Shown: positions 11,160 through 24,618, counted from the first letter of the stretch. The stretch: DNA of 64,000 bases from Brachynemurus nebulosus (GCA_035578155.1 JAPWDM010000001.1:78923425-78987424), one strand, 5' to 3'. Notes: generated from the letters alone by a model not told the origin. Translations and numbers: made by a program.

Positions 11160-11609
11160 AACAAGAATCACAGTTTCATCACAGTTTGGTTAAAACAAAG
11201 TCACAGACAAAATATCAATTTTCGACACATCTGACGCGATTCACGAAACTGGTAAACATGCCCATACCAGCTACTGCATCCACTTCTGTCAGTCAATTGA
11301 GCAGCGTCAGCCCCAATTTCCAACTAAGCGCAATTTAGACTTTCGGTGATGTTTCGCTCAATACGGGAATGCCACACTGTCGATCCTACGACATTCATCC
11401 TTGTCGAAAATTTTGATTCGGCATCTTTTGTGAAAACAGTGGTACCTCGAGAAGGAAAGGTGCCGATCTTGGGTAATCAGAGGCTAATGGAATCCGAAGA
11501 TTACTGTATTGCGCATAAACTACCCCTGGAACCCTTAGCCTCCTTGACACCAATGGGGGATAAATATCCCTCACGGGTGCCAAGGGCAGCTGCTATAGGT
11601 GTCCTCACC

Positions 11610-11623
11610 ACCTAGGGATAGTT
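11610..11623 (+). repeat. Target-site duplication, right copy
   Basis: ACCTAGGGATAGTT matches 9634-9647 exactly. Confidence 0.85.
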
Positions 11624-11662
11624 ATCTACCGATTTATTTTAGTTTTATAATACCGGCCCTAA

Positions 11663-13328
<1,666 letters not shown>

Positions 13329-13465
13329 ACGATGTTTGTCGATATGTAAAACTCTAAGATTTGGATCGAACAGTAATTTACTGGGTTCTAAATTCACTGG
13401 TGATTGTCTTCGGCCCTTATTACATAACGACCACTCTGGATTTATAAGACCCCAAAATGCTGGAC
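13329..13465 (-). CDS. Carbonic anhydrase-related protein (CA10/11-like), internal exon
   Basis: A single 137-bp exon. The acceptor is a T-rich tract ending TTTTTTTCAG just above 13465, and the donor GTAAGTAT starts at 13328. It enters in phase 1 (two bases complete a Gly codon) and leaves after a complete Arg codon. The 45 following codons include FWGLINPEWSLCNKGRRQSP and NLEPSKLLFDPNLR, ending HIDKHR. This is the start of the alpha-carbonic anhydrase fold, in the form typical of the catalytically inactive, probably secreted carbonic anhydrase-related proteins 10/11. The zinc ligands lie in later exons and cannot be checked. Both splice sites are canonical and no stop is present, so it looks functional. 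It is the only convincing host gene piece in the window; other exons were not found. Confidence 0.9.
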
Positions 13466-15496
13466 CTGAAAAAAATACAGTAGCTGTAATATACATTTTT
13501 GTAAAATTTAAGAGTAGGTAAGTTACATAGAACACAGAAGAAAACAAAAATCAAAAAATTCGTCAAGTGCGTGTTTAACACGCACGAAGTAATATCGTCT
13601 CACATCAATGACAGAGGTATCGATTCTCCCAAAAAAAAATCGATTTTTGGATCGATTTAAATCGAAATTTAAATAACAATTTTATTGCACATTAAAATTT
13701 TGTTGACAACTATAGATATTGCTGAAGCATATACATAAATTTTGAAGATATACAATCTACTAATACGAAATAAACCTTTATAAAATGGTAATTGCATCTT
13801 TAATTTCGAAATGATAATTTTTAAATTTTTAAATAACAATGTATAATTCACCAAAAATAATATAAATTTGAAAACAGGAAAAAATTTGGTCCTGGAAACT
13901 TATTTAAAGAAAATTATTAATATTACTAATCAACCTAAGCTAAGATTATACTAAGATTATATATTTAGCCGTGGAATCGTCAGTCCGAGGTTACCAGGTC
14001 TGCTGGAAACTCAACGTGATAGCGTTTTAGTCACAACGAAGTTCAAACTTTCGAAATTACTTAAACTCTAAGAAGCTCTAAAATTATTCATAAATAACAA
14101 TAACTTATGACTATTTAAATAAATTTCCTTGAAGAGCAATATTTTATAAATTATTATTACCTCTGTTACAAATCTACATACCTAAATTATTCAAACAAAT
14201 TTTGGCAACAAAACTTAAGGGTTAGGCGTTTCGGGCAAAATGGAAACCATTAATTGCACCTAAGACGGAAATGTTTCCAACAATATAAATACACTGAGGG
14301 AATTCGGTAACTTAAAAATAAAAAAAAATCGTCAAGTGCGTGTTAGACATGCATTAAGTTAGAATTTTGTATTTCAGTAATTAAAATTTTTCACAATTCT
14401 CGGGCTAAAATATTTATTGCTTTTATTTAATATTAAAAAATATTTATTATTTTTTATAAATATTAATTACAATATGATTAAAAAAAAATTATAATAGTAG
14501 TTTTTAAATAATAAACAAATTTAAAATTGTAGATAAAGACCAACAATTATTTTGCATTGTCTATACTGTTTAATTTGTCCACAATATACTTGATATCATA
14601 TTACCTTGTACAGTTAAAATACCATTTAAATAATATTATTCTCCCTCCAACCTCCAGTGTTATAAGATAGCATATTCTACGTGATTTCTATTGCACATAC
14701 TTCCAAGTTCATTGCTTAGAAGCCAATGTTAAGCCTTGTTATAGTTTTATACGATATTCGCTTTTACCAAGCGATGTGGCCTCCCACTTTTGTTATCTTA
14801 TAAAGGATATCAAATAATCAAACTCCTTTGCTTTCCATTAATATATTAAATTGCACCAAGTGGCATAACTTCTGAACTATTCAATTCTTTTTTATGAAAT
14901 TGTTATAAATTATGCGGTCTGGTTCCTAGATGATACCCTTAAAATTTCATTGCATTTGGAGTAATAGCATCCGCGACGCTACCATGAAATCCCATTAAAT
15001 GTCAATATCGTATTTACTGCTAATCCCACTTCGCATTTTTAAAGCATTTTAGGGGTTAGTTTCTAAAATATTTTTGCTATTATTTTATGATTTAGCCTTT
15101 AAATATTTTGAATTACAACAATTTTTATGAATTTTACGGTTGAAATGTAATTTCACAGTATATATACTGTTTTAAAGTCTGTTTCGAGTACGAAGAAGCT
15201 GTGTGCCACACCCCGTTGGAAGCGTTTTTTAGCTTTTCATAGAAAAGCTATTAAATTTGATGTGTGACACATCTGGTCAAGAGTGGGATAATTTGTCAAT
15301 ATTCTAAACATTCTAAAATCTCAGTAACATTTTTCTTTTTTTTCCTTAAGGCGTATTTTTTTTAAATTATTTAAGTTAACAGATAGAAAGTTTAAAGTCC
15401 AGATGATCATATTAGTTTGTCCCGAGCAAACACATCCATTTTATTTTTTTCATTGTTAATCTTTATTGATCGAAATGACAATAAATTATGTATTAG
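13466..15496. other. Probable intron, AT-rich
   Basis: No coding sequence seen. A perfect 19-base palindrome GTGCGTGTTTAACACGCAC lies at 13567-13585. A diverged copy of the same phrase (CGTCAAGTGCGTGTTA) occurs at about 14329, so both may be scraps of one repeat family. Confidence 0.45.
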
Positions 15497-15972
15497 TTAA
15501 ATGTACGAGCCTTCAGAATTTATTACACGTTGCCATCGCTTGAGCAAAATTTTACTTTTTATAATTTGGTTACGAATATTTTCAGTTAAAAATTTAACTA
15601 GCAATGTTTTATTTTGTTTTCCATTGATACGAATATCGTCAATATCTTCTTGTGCAATATTTAATTTTAAGTGCTGATTAATTTCCTCTACCATACTTAC
15701 TTTCGGGTTAGAATTACTTGATACATTTATTCCGTAAATAATCAAGTTCCGTTTTCTGATTTCACGTGACATAATCTTAATTTGCTCTGCTTACTGACTC
15801 ACAACTTGTTCCAAAATATTTTTTTCCGGTTTTAGGTTCTTTATTTCTTTATTTAATGTTGCTATTTGAGAACTTATAATTTGTAGGTTGTAATTCATTA
15901 TTTATATTTCTCTACTTTGATTTTCAACATTAGAATTGAGCTTATTTATTGCTTCGAGTAATAGTTCCATTA
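15497..15972 (-). pseudogene. LINE ORF1 (coiled coil plus RRM-like region)
   Basis: On the minus strand an ATG at about 15972 begins MELLLEAINKLNSNVENQS. A heptad-like stretch with LNKEIKNLKPEKNILEQVV follows. Then comes the block REIRKRNLIIYGINVSS, continuing with EEINQHLKLNIAQEDIDDIR and LLVKFLTENIRNQIIKSK. This is the layout of a LINE ORF1 protein with an N-terminal coiled coil and an RNA-binding RRM-like domain, which packages element RNA. Two in-frame stops (near 15910 and 15796) break it, and it ends within the RNA-binding region. No ORF2 partner lies next to it. Confidence 0.65.
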
Positions 15973-16049
15973 TAAATTAAAAGAGGAAAATAAATAAAAT
16001 AATTAAGTAAAGATATTGCAAGCAAGGGCGAGAAGAAAAAAAAATTATG

Positions 16050-16180
16050 AACGATAAAATTTCAATTACCGCGATTTGAACCGTCGACTATATGATTTGT
16101 AATCCAATAGTTTGTCATTGCGACGTAAGTACGTTGTGTACGACACACCATAAAACGTAAGACAGCTGGCTATCCGGCAA
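16050..16180 (-). repeat. tRNA-like fragment, possible SINE head
   Basis: On the minus strand GGATTACAAATC resembles an anticodon arm, and GGTTCAAATCG lies where a B box (GGTTCGAATCC) would be. The acceptor and T stems do not pair, so this is not a working tRNA. It may be the tRNA-derived head of a SINE. Confidence 0.3.
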
Positions 16181-16715
16181 TTATAGATTTTATTACTAAC
16201 AATCGATTTAAACATATAGATTATGTCACTTATTTCCTAATTTATGTCAAATATATTTTTTTAAGATATTTTTCTTTAAGAATTTCAACTAGGCACTAGA
16301 TTTTGATTTTACTGGTACACATTAAGCACAATAACACTTTATTTATTTTTACACTTAACAATCTTTTACCTTTAAACTTAAAAAATTCATAAATTTATTA
16401 CAAGTACAAATCGAGCGGCCACACACAAGGCAGGTCGAACTCCTTTAGATCCATTATCTATAACCAATCCAGAAATCCTTAATTACACATAGTTACAAAA
16501 TTTTACTTATTAAAATTTTCCGGAAATTTTTTTCACTTTTCCTTCGTCTTTTGATACAGTAAATTTAAATCTACCAACCGTTTCTATCCATCAGCTTTTA
16601 TTTTTCGTACACAGCTTTTTGGTATTTTATGTGAGGGTAGGCGCACATTTACGAATTTAACACAGTGTTGATATCAGTTAAGATAAAATTTTAGCGATCT
16701 CTACATCAAGGAGAC
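16181..16715. other. AT-rich sequence
   Basis: Nothing recognised. Confidence 0.4.
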
Positions 16716-17618
16716 GTTGTTTAAACGATCCGGAGTGCTTTTGCTTTATTTGTGGTGAATATGTTTTTAAAAATTATAGAAAATCGGTGACAGATTTCGT
16801 AAAAATCGAGTATACCGACTATTTTAAAGTACACGTGTGTAATTTGGACAAGCCGTGAGTGCCTAAAACTGTTTGCCAAAATTGTGATGTGTTTGCGACA
16901 ATGGCCAAGTGGAAAAAGAAGTTTCCTGAAGTTCACAATCCCCAAGATCTGGCGAGAACCAAAAAATCACTATAATGATTGCTATTTTTGCGTCGTTAAT
17001 GTAAATGGCATTAATTCAAATAACCGCAGTAAATGGATTTATCCTGATTTACCGTCTGCTAAACGACCAACTTTGGTACCTATTCTAGCTCAAGAGCTTA
17101 TACCACCAGTTTTACCTTCGACATCTGCATATTCCAGGACATTAAAAGAAGCTTATGGAAATATTTCTTCTGTTATAGAGAAAATCAAATACCATGAACA
17201 TAACTGGCAAATATGTGTGGATTTTAAAATGGTAAATTTTCTTCTAGGACAGCAAAGTGGGTTTACAAAGTATCCGTGTTTTATTTGTCTTTGGAACAGC
17301 AGAGATAGAGAACATCATTGGACTCGGAAAGAGTGGCCTCTAAGAGAAAAATTAGTGCCTGGAAAGCAGAATATAATACATTATCCGCTTGTTAATAAAG
17401 ATCGCATTATTTTGCCACTACTGCACATAAAACTTGGTATAATGAAGCAGTTTGTCAAGGCGCTTGATACAAATGGTGACTGTTTTGAGTATGTTGCACA
17501 GAAATTCCCTCGCCTAACTACAGAAAAATTAAAAGCTGGAATATTTGATGGACCACAAATACGTCTGCTAGTTACCTACCACACCTACCACAAGTATCAC
17601 ATGCAAGAAAATCATTAA
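16716..17618 (+). pseudogene. Amplified insect gene family of unknown function, deleted copy
   Basis: I recognise the family but not its function: long proteins found in many copies in insects and some other invertebrates, probably spread with a mobile element. The N-terminus (16716-16880) reads CLNDPECFCFICGEY and KSVTDFVK, with CxxC pairs suggesting metal binding, then has a stop and a frameshift. From 16892 the frame is open: LRQWPSGKRSFLKF, IWREPKNHYNDCYFC and YPDLPSAKRP. A jump of roughly 100 residues follows, then KYHEHNWQICVDFKMVNFLL, GFTKYPCFICLWNSR, LPLLHIKLGIMKQFVKALD and AGIFDGPQIR. The C-terminal third is missing after 17570. It is therefore broken three ways: stop, internal deletion and truncation. 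Confidence 0.65.
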
Positions 17619-18039
17619 AAAAATCATTTTTGGCGGCTTCCAAAAACTAAATATTTTTTTGTGTTTTTCTAAAAAATCACACATATGCCATATCTCAAAA
17701 ACTAAAGCTTTTTTTTTGGTTTTTTTTTTTTTTTTGGTTGTATATAGTTTATTATTACTAGTTCTACATAAATAATTATAAAAACTAAAGCTGATAGATG
17801 AAAACGATTTTTATTTTCCGAGTCAGGATGCCATATGCCTATATAAAAGCTAATTAACCGTCTGGAAAAAAATCTTTGTAACTATGTGTTATTAATCTTT
17901 ATAAAGTTCTAATACGCCAACTCTCCTAATAACAAGGATACCATTTGTTCGGTCGCTAATAATTAAAAATATTTTAAGTTTGTTAATTTATTTAATTTAA
18001 TAATTTGAATATCCAAATTTTATAATTTTATAATTGTCA

Positions 18040-18900
18040 TGGAAATAAACTGTCAGTACAACTGACAGTTTGAACTGAACAGTTCAACTATACAGTTTAA
18101 ACTCTACATGTGTGGGTATTTCAGTCTCAGTTCAACGCAACTCTACAGTTAAACTGAGACGAATGAAATTTCAATTTTTTAAACTGAAAGGTTCAACTGA
18201 TTGTTGCGTGTATGGGGGTTCAACTGCACAGTAGTCAGTTCAATTTGTGTCAGACCAGTGAACACTATTATTATTATACTACTAGACAAAGCGTAAAGCC
18301 ACTTTGTAGGCATTTTTCTTGTAGCAAGTAACGGGGTGAAACGGCTGAGATTTAAGGAATATAATATATTGTTCACTTTTTCGCAAATGGAACTATAATT
18401 AAAACGAATACCACTCTTTTTCTTTCAAAATTTTGCAGTTTAATCTCAAGAAAGTAAAATTTTATTATCAATATTATGTTTTGACAATAATTATTTGAAA
18501 ACGTTACTACAAATACCACCGGTTATTGCATTGATTACTACATTGCAGAATACTATTAAGTCGTATGCTGGTCGTATCTGGCTGCTTCATTTATAGATTG
18601 ATAGAGTGAGTCTATAGGATATACAGAATATGTTTTTTGGTCTGTGGTCAGGAGCAAGTGCCTTTGATTTTTTGTTTTTTTAACAATATAATTTCCGCGG
18701 AATCAAAAATGTTGCTAGATGAAATTGTCCTGCTGTTTCCAATCGATTGTGAAAACTGAAGGATTGCACTGTACGTGTGTGTGCTTCTACAGTGTACAGT
18801 TTCACCTGACAGTTTTTTCAAACTTTTTTCAGACTATTCAGTTCAAACTGTCAGTTAAAACTGTATGTGTGTGGCCGGTCTTGGTTAAGATCTAATTATC
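18040..18900. repeat. Region rich in inverted CAGTT(C/T)AACT motifs
   Basis: Phrases such as CTGACAGTTTGAACTGAA and TTCAGTTCAAACTGTCAG occur at both edges (about 18050-18260 and 18770-18880) in opposite orientation, together with CACACATACAGTTTTAACTG on the minus strand. This suggests a decayed MITE or nested pair with sub-terminal repeats. Exact ends could not be set. Confidence 0.4.
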
Positions 18901-19531
18901 TAAAACATAATTTTTGTTTGATAGTTTTTTGTTGTCGTTTGTTTAGAAAAACAAACAAATCAGTTTTAAATTGAACTCATAAAGGATAAGAACATCTATT
19001 TAATATTTCTTTAAATATAATTAATATAATTTGGAATATTCACTTAAAATTATATTGAAGCGCGTTTTTAAGATATTTGTTAAACCAGATTTTTGTAATA
19101 ATTAATAAACAGTGTTATTCGTCAATGGCAGATGGTCCTTCATTTAATTAATTTTTTTTTTAATGTTACGATTCACGACCGTATCACATACCATTCTCTG
19201 ATGTAGTAATTTATAACGGCAAATATTTAACGGCATTAGAGTCAATTGTACGTTTATATTCATTTGCACCTATTTATATGTAAGTTATTAAATATTACAT
19301 TTTAAACCGTTTCTTTCTTTTTTCGCCCCGTAGAATATTTAATAAAGAATTTTAATCAAAATAATGATAAATATTTAAACCGTAAGTAAAATATTGAAAT
19401 GTGATTTATTTTCCTTTTTTTACATGTTAATAGACAGGAAGTATGAATACAATTAAACGGGATTTTGATTATATATTCCCGGATATCTTAGAATGGTTAT
19501 AATGGATTAACGGACTTATTTTCTTAAATAA
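18901..19531. other. AT-rich sequence
   Basis: Nothing recognised. Confidence 0.4.
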
Positions 19532-19759
19532 ATGTTCCATGTCACAATCTATCTCCTCCTATTCTTATTCACACTCTTGAAACATCTGACACCTAGGAAA
19601 TATAATGAGCTCATGAAACGGTGGAAGACAAAAATGAGAACACTAACAAACAAATTCATACACGACACATACATTCCATACAAAAATCTACAAGCACCCG
19701 TAGTAGAATTGCTTGAAGCCAAGAAAAAAGTTTTGTTGTCTCTTAAAACGTTTCTGTAG
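19532..19759 (+). other. Unidentified open frame, possibly a terminal exon
   Basis: 75 codons. The part after about 19588 is rich in charged residues with protein-like composition (LMKRWKTKMRTLTNKF, LLEAKKKVLLSLKTF), unlike the hydrophobic first 20 residues. An AG at 19594-19595 (ACCTAG) could be a splice acceptor. I do not recognise the sequence, and chance is possible. Confidence 0.2.
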
Positions 19760-19981
19760 GTAATGTGTGTAAAATGGTTAAGATTCTAATAAAAATTAAT
19801 TTCTCATATGCACCTACAATTGCAAATAACACTTAAATATCGGATTTTACTAAAGTTTTCCCCGAGATTCCGCTTCAAGTTTTCAATTCAGTAGTCAAAA
19901 TTTTATCTTTGGATGGCATTATTTACAGTACAATCAAGATCATTACTGATAATACTGAACAGCATTGTCGGATAATTTTAA

Positions 19982-20840
19982 GGGGTTAGGCCACTGTTGA
20001 AGCCGAAAAAATATGCTTTTCTTGGGAATGTTTTCAGAAAAACTACAAAATAAATTGAGATTATAAATAACGGTGTTTATTATGATATCAGTGACTGTAT
20101 ACAGTAATTTTTTTGAAACGATTAATTTCAAAATGGCGGCTGTGCGGCGTTTTTGCGATGAAGTCTCTGTATCTGCCAAGATTCACGGACTGGACAAACA
20201 GCTCCTGTAATTCTTGAATTATAATAAGTCGGTAATAACAGCTACAGAAATACACAGGATCTTTTCGATATATTGATTTTTGGCCAAATGACGCACTTCT
20301 AAAGTGGAAAGTGTAAAATTTGCCTAAAAAATCGTCACATAATTTTTAATAACAAATGAACTACGCAATATAAAAAAACATCCTGTGTACTTCTATAAAT
20401 AATATATTTTCCAAGATATATTCAAAATTTCAACTGAACCGGTTGAAAATTGTCGAGTTATGTTTCCGGCAAATTTGAAAAATGCAATTTGAGATAAAAG
20501 TGTTTAAAGTTTTGAGTAGTAGAAAATCATGAACAATTTTCGTTACTGTTTTGTATATAACCGTCGATCCATTGAGCCCAAATAGCCGAAAATACTGTGA
20601 TAAAGTTGATGATACGATAACCAAACGATTCACATTTTTCACTTTCACCAATTCACTTAGATATCAAAAAACGAGCTCGCTCTGGACCAAGCGGCTTTGT
20701 ACTAAAATTCGAAAATCGAGTACTTAGAGATTTTTCCCGGCCATAATCTTTTGGGGTATCATTTTTGAGGTCCTAGGGGACCATTAAAAAAATTTTATTA
20801 AAAAATCGACTTTTCAAAAATTCTCGAGTGGCCTAACTTC
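19982..20840. mobile_element. TTAA-site MITE (copy 1)
   Basis: The element starts GGGGTTAGGCCACT and ends with the reverse complement of GAAGTTAGGCCACT. TTAA flanks both sides (19978-19981 and 20841-20844). TTAA duplication is the mark of piggyBac-type transposition. No transposase is encoded. Length is 859 bp, nearly the same as the related element at 24619-25472, with which it shares internal phrases such as AAAATGGCGG and ATTTTTGGCC. Confidence 0.65.
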
Positions 20841-20965
20841 TTAATAATTTATTCATTTGTTTAAAATTTTCCTCTACAAGAATGGAGAATGTCTTTACCT
20901 TGAATTTTTAGTTAATTGCATCCTGGTTGGGGAAAAAATTAGAGTGCACATTCTGAATATTTCCG

Positions 20966-21845
20966 CTCTCAATAGTTCCGCATCCCCAGTTTGAGACTCG
21001 AGCGTTACCTCCACCTTACCACCTATTATAAATTTTATATTTATTTCATAAGAGCTAAGAATCGAAAAGATTGTTTTGTTTATATTAAGTGAAAGAAAAA
21101 TTACCTAAATGAAATAAACATAGTAAGACAACTTAAGTTCGTAACATCATTATTCGACTAACTACTCAGCACTACTTATATTGTTCCACTGCATCGCTGA
21201 TATGTATCAATTAGTGTATTCAGTTGTACCCAGTTAAAGAAAAATCAGGTATAAAAAAAATTAATTTGTTTATGCAAAAACAAAAATTATGATTTTATGA
21301 AAAAACATTTAGAGAAGCGAGCGTAGTCTTGCAATATTTTATGAGGAGATAATCAGTAAAAGAAAAATGTTATACAATAGTCAATACTTTTTAATTAGAT
21401 TTTAAATAATAAAATGCAATAAAATAAACTTGTTAACTGCGTACATAAGTAGATCATTGTAATGAAAATGATATGTAGGTATATCATTAAATTATTATAT
21501 ATATCCAAGCTGTTTACGGGTGCATTATACGCACACAGAATAATTATATTAATTATGAATATCTATGTATATGCATATATTAAACGTAAACCACTAGAGT
21601 TTTGTTACAATGTTATATATGTAAATAGTAATTTAAATTTTTAAGCTACATTATTATTTTTAGACCCCCTTACTTGTTTTGACGCTCCCGAAAAAATTTT
21701 AATTTTAACAGAATCATAAATTATTGAACTCCACTAAAAATTCTGAATCTAGACGTAAAGAAATTTTATACGGACATTGCTGGGGGAACAGCATTTCCTA
21801 GAAAAACTGTTCCCCTTGTTTCATTCTGCGGAACTATTGAGAAGG
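20966..21845. repeat. Inverted-repeat-bounded segment
   Basis: CTCAATAGTTCCGCA at about 20969 and its reverse complement TGCGGAACTATTGAG at about 21828 bound 0.88 kb of AT-rich non-coding DNA. It could be another MITE, but a target duplication was not found. Confidence 0.4.
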
Positions 21846-22453
21846 ATCACTGTATATTTAAGATTTGATCTATTGAAAACACTAGCAGAGTGGTCGAGCG
21901 TGCGCGCAGATAAACATCGATATAGCCCCTTTAAGTAGTCGGCTGCAAGTGCAAACAAGTTACAATATAATGAAATCACCGACTACGTTATGGTGGAAAG
22001 CTGAATCTCGAGTAAAGAGTTTTATAGATACTTCTCCGAATTCCTTACATATATATTAGAATTTCGATATTGCTATTTATTCATCGTGAACAGACGTATC
22101 TTTTGTTAAGTAATTATCTATGATTATTAGTAATATAAAACGTTGTTCTATTTGCACATTTCTATAAGGGTTACTGAACAACAATAAATTGTTATCCTAA
22201 TATATGAAGTGCTTAGTCAGCAATCTTTTAATTTTTATTAATTTTTTTTTTATTACTGTGCCTTTTGTGTGAAGGGATCGGCTACTGTAGCCACGGCTGC
22301 TTATTGTGAGCGGCTGCAACGGATCATCGCCTCTCACTAATTGTAAGCAGAATTCGATATTTACTACTACTACAAGGTCTTTCAACAAGACATACATCAT
22401 CGCGGCTGCCCATTACCCCAGATCAGCGACGTCGAAAATTATCTCATTGATCT
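21846..22453. other. Unassigned sequence
   Basis: Nothing recognised with confidence. GC content rises from about 22260, where the following LTR-like region may begin. Confidence 0.35.
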
Positions 22454-22484
22454 CTAATTACACTATCGACAATAGTGTAATTAG
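22454..22484. repeat. Perfect 13-bp hairpin
   Basis: CTAATTACACTAT, loop CGACA, ATAGTGTAATTAG. Its role is unknown. Confidence 0.6.
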
Positions 22485-22499
22485 GTCTGATTGCGTTAC

Positions 22500-23640
22500 T
22501 TAATTTAAGAAAAGGGAGATCTAAGTACAGTCGGTGTTGGCGGGGTGCATACCGACCTAATTAACGATCTTGAGTAAGAGAGGTCGTGATGTGTACCGCT
22601 GGTCGTCAAATCAACGTGCATTTATACAGAAGTGAAAAATTTGCAAAGGATGAAAAAATGCAGCAACGCACAAGTAACGCGATTAAAAAAATTGTGGAGA
22701 TGTACACGGGGAGTTGAGACCGAGTGTTGAAGCAGTGAGGTTGAGAACGAGTTGTTGGATGTTAGATTCGGGAGTGTGTAGATGTGTGAACAGAGAGAGT
22801 CGGGGTTGAGAGTGTAAGAAGTGAAGGTGTGTTTAAGGAAGTTTGAGGGGTAGTTGTTGTAAGAGTAGTGAAGTGTGGGAGAAAGTGTGGAAACAACCAG
22901 GAGGTCGAAAGTAGCAGAAGAACGAAAAGAAGAGAGGCTCGACGATTAATGGTAGATCACAGACGAATCGGTCAGCAAAAAATTTATATTAAAGGATTTC
23001 TCATTTTTCTTGGAATATATGTTAGTTAACTGGGCTATCGAAAATAGATGTAAAGAAATATTAATAATAGTCGTTTAGTGCGTAGAAATTAATATTGTGT
23101 TTTGAACTTAAAATAATTATTAGATGAATTTGAGTCGCTTGTCTTTCGTTTGTTATTATAAATAATCTTTAAATAAGGGCTTTTTACATACTATGTAGAT
23201 TATAATCAGTTTTGGGTATAAGAAAACCAAGAAAAAAAAATAATAATATTTGTACTCAAAAGATAATATGATCAAATATTGGGTGTAGCTAAAGCCCGTG
23301 TATATTTTGCTTAATTCATATACCTTAGAATGTTTAGTTTTTTTCTTTTTTTTCCTTTTTTTTAACTTTTTAATTATAATTTTACTTTAACTTTCAATAA
23401 ATTTATATTTTAAGTTTTTACTAAGAGGAATTTCGAAGTCTTATTTCATTTAACCTTTTTTTTTTAAACAACCATCCAACCCTACTCCCTTCCATTTTTC
23501 CCGGTGGACACCTATATGGTGGGCTTCCGGAGCAAGTACCAGCCTCACACGAACTAACCCATGCTAATTACCTAGTTCGGGCAACCGCTCGACCGAACTA
23601 GTACTGGTCACAACATCGGAGACCGGATATGTCCATCGGC
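22500..23640 (+). other. LTR- or leader-like non-coding region
   Basis: There is no open frame. The segment 22690-22945 is strongly G-rich and C-poor on the plus strand. A 9-bp hairpin CTAGTTCGG/CCGAACTAG lies at about 23573-23602, followed by GGTCACAACA at 23607. Such features fit an LTR or 5' leader of a retrotransposon, and it directly precedes Bel/Pao coding remnants. I could not find a second LTR, a primer-binding site or a TG start. Confidence 0.3.
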
Positions 23641-23644
23641 CTTC

Positions 23645-24618
23645 ATCACAACTTCATTTTCTAACGAATGTTCAAAAAGAAAATTCTAGGAACAATAGCT
23701 GAGGTTATTTGATTGCTGAGGTCTGATATACCCTGTCGTATTTTATGCCAAAGCAATTATTAAAGAATTATGGAAATTACGTATAGATTGAAACGCTAAG
23801 GTTTCATCACACATTGAAAAACGTTGGCTAGCCATTCAAAGGAATTGCCACATTTAGATAACTTTCAAATTCCCCGCAATTTGTCACATTTGAAATTTGA
23901 TATCCTGTATTTTAGCAGAATTAGCAGACGCATCAGAAATAGACTATGGTGCTGTAATTTATATACGCACTGTATATTCTGATCATAATGTAAAAATTAA
24001 TTTAGTTAGTTCAAAGTTGAAATTTTCGCCTTTAAAAATTAGTACAATTTCGAGATAGAACTATTGGCCAGACTAGTAAAAACTGTAATCGATGCTTACT
24101 CGTATAGCCCTCACTATAAAATAAATAATACATACATATTGCATTTTCTGATTCTCAAGTAGTGCTTAACAGGAGATATTTCAAAGCGCATCGCTGGAAA
24201 ACTTTTGTTGCCAACCGTATTGTTCAAATTCACGATCATTTATCTTCAAAACATTGGCATTATGTAAATACTATTGAAAATCCCGCTGATTGCATTAGTC
24301 CTGGAATGACACCTTTGTCATTTTTGAATAACACTAAATGGTTAGCACGGTCGGACTAGTTAATTTTAGAACCTGATAATTGGCCATTCAATCCATTTAA
24401 AAAACTTAAAAATTTATAAACATTAGAAGAGAAGTCCTTATTAGCATGTGAAACGGATAAAGATCCAATATATAAATTAACTCTTAGAAGTTCTTCATGG
24501 ATACTTCATTCAATGATTTATACTCTTCGATTTCTAAAGTTATTGCCCCGCAAAATAGAAATTAATATTTAAGATTTAACTAAAACTGAATTAACGCTTG
24601 TCAGAATAGTTCAGTTAA
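23645..24618 (+). pseudogene. Bel/Pao retrotransposon polyprotein, RT connection and RNase H
   Basis: With frame changes the sequence reads RKILGTIAEV, then AELADASEIDYGAVIYIRT (the start of the Pao-type RNase H domain), VSSKLKFSPLK and a decayed ELLARLVK stretch. After 24162 it reads HRWKTFVANRIVQIHDHLS, WHYVNTIENPADCISPGM and FLNNTKWL. Together these are the RNase H region and the following spacer of Bel/Pao polyproteins, in the right order. At least four stops or frameshifts are present, including at 24358. The frame runs to 24618, where a MITE is inserted, and resumes at 25473. Gag, protease and most of the RT are not present upstream. Confidence 0.75.

Larger units (their letters stand above)
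9648..11609 (-). mobile_element. Poly-A retroelement (LINE-derived, no open frame)
   Basis: The plus strand shows a T run (9646-9665) followed by TTATTGG. Read on the minus strand this is an AATAAA-like signal running into poly-A. A 14-bp target duplication flanks the element. About 1.96 kb is present, but no reverse transcriptase or gag motif is seen. Its 3' half holds a tandem duplication of about 225 bp (9836-10062 and 10063-10290; both start with GA-CCTGCCATCCCAGGGTC) and several stem-loops (listed separately) also found downstream of a Jockey-like LINE at 35 kb. It may be a deletion derivative of that LINE family made mainly of UTR. The 5' end is taken as the right duplication boundary. 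Confidence 0.65.
8856..11659. mobile_element. MITE with 3-bp target duplication, split by a retroelement
   Basis: The left end GGGCCGGTATTATAAA is the exact reverse complement of the right end (11644-11659). TAA is present on both sides (8853-8855 and 11660-11662). A 3-bp TAA/TTA duplication and a GGG start suggest a PIF/Harbinger-type non-autonomous element; no transposase is seen. Once the inserted retroelement (9648-11609) and its duplication are removed, the MITE is about 0.83 kb. Simple flanking motifs such as GATAAATTTATC recur inside it. Confidence 0.75.

Noticed and set aside
10860..11615. Open frames at 10860-11078 and 11346-11615 (plus strand)
   Set aside because: They lie antisense in a poly-A retroelement and show no protein motif.
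16050..16180. Possible tRNA gene on the minus strand
   Set aside because: The B box and anticodon-like arm are present, but the acceptor and T stems do not pair. It is listed only as a tRNA-like repeat.
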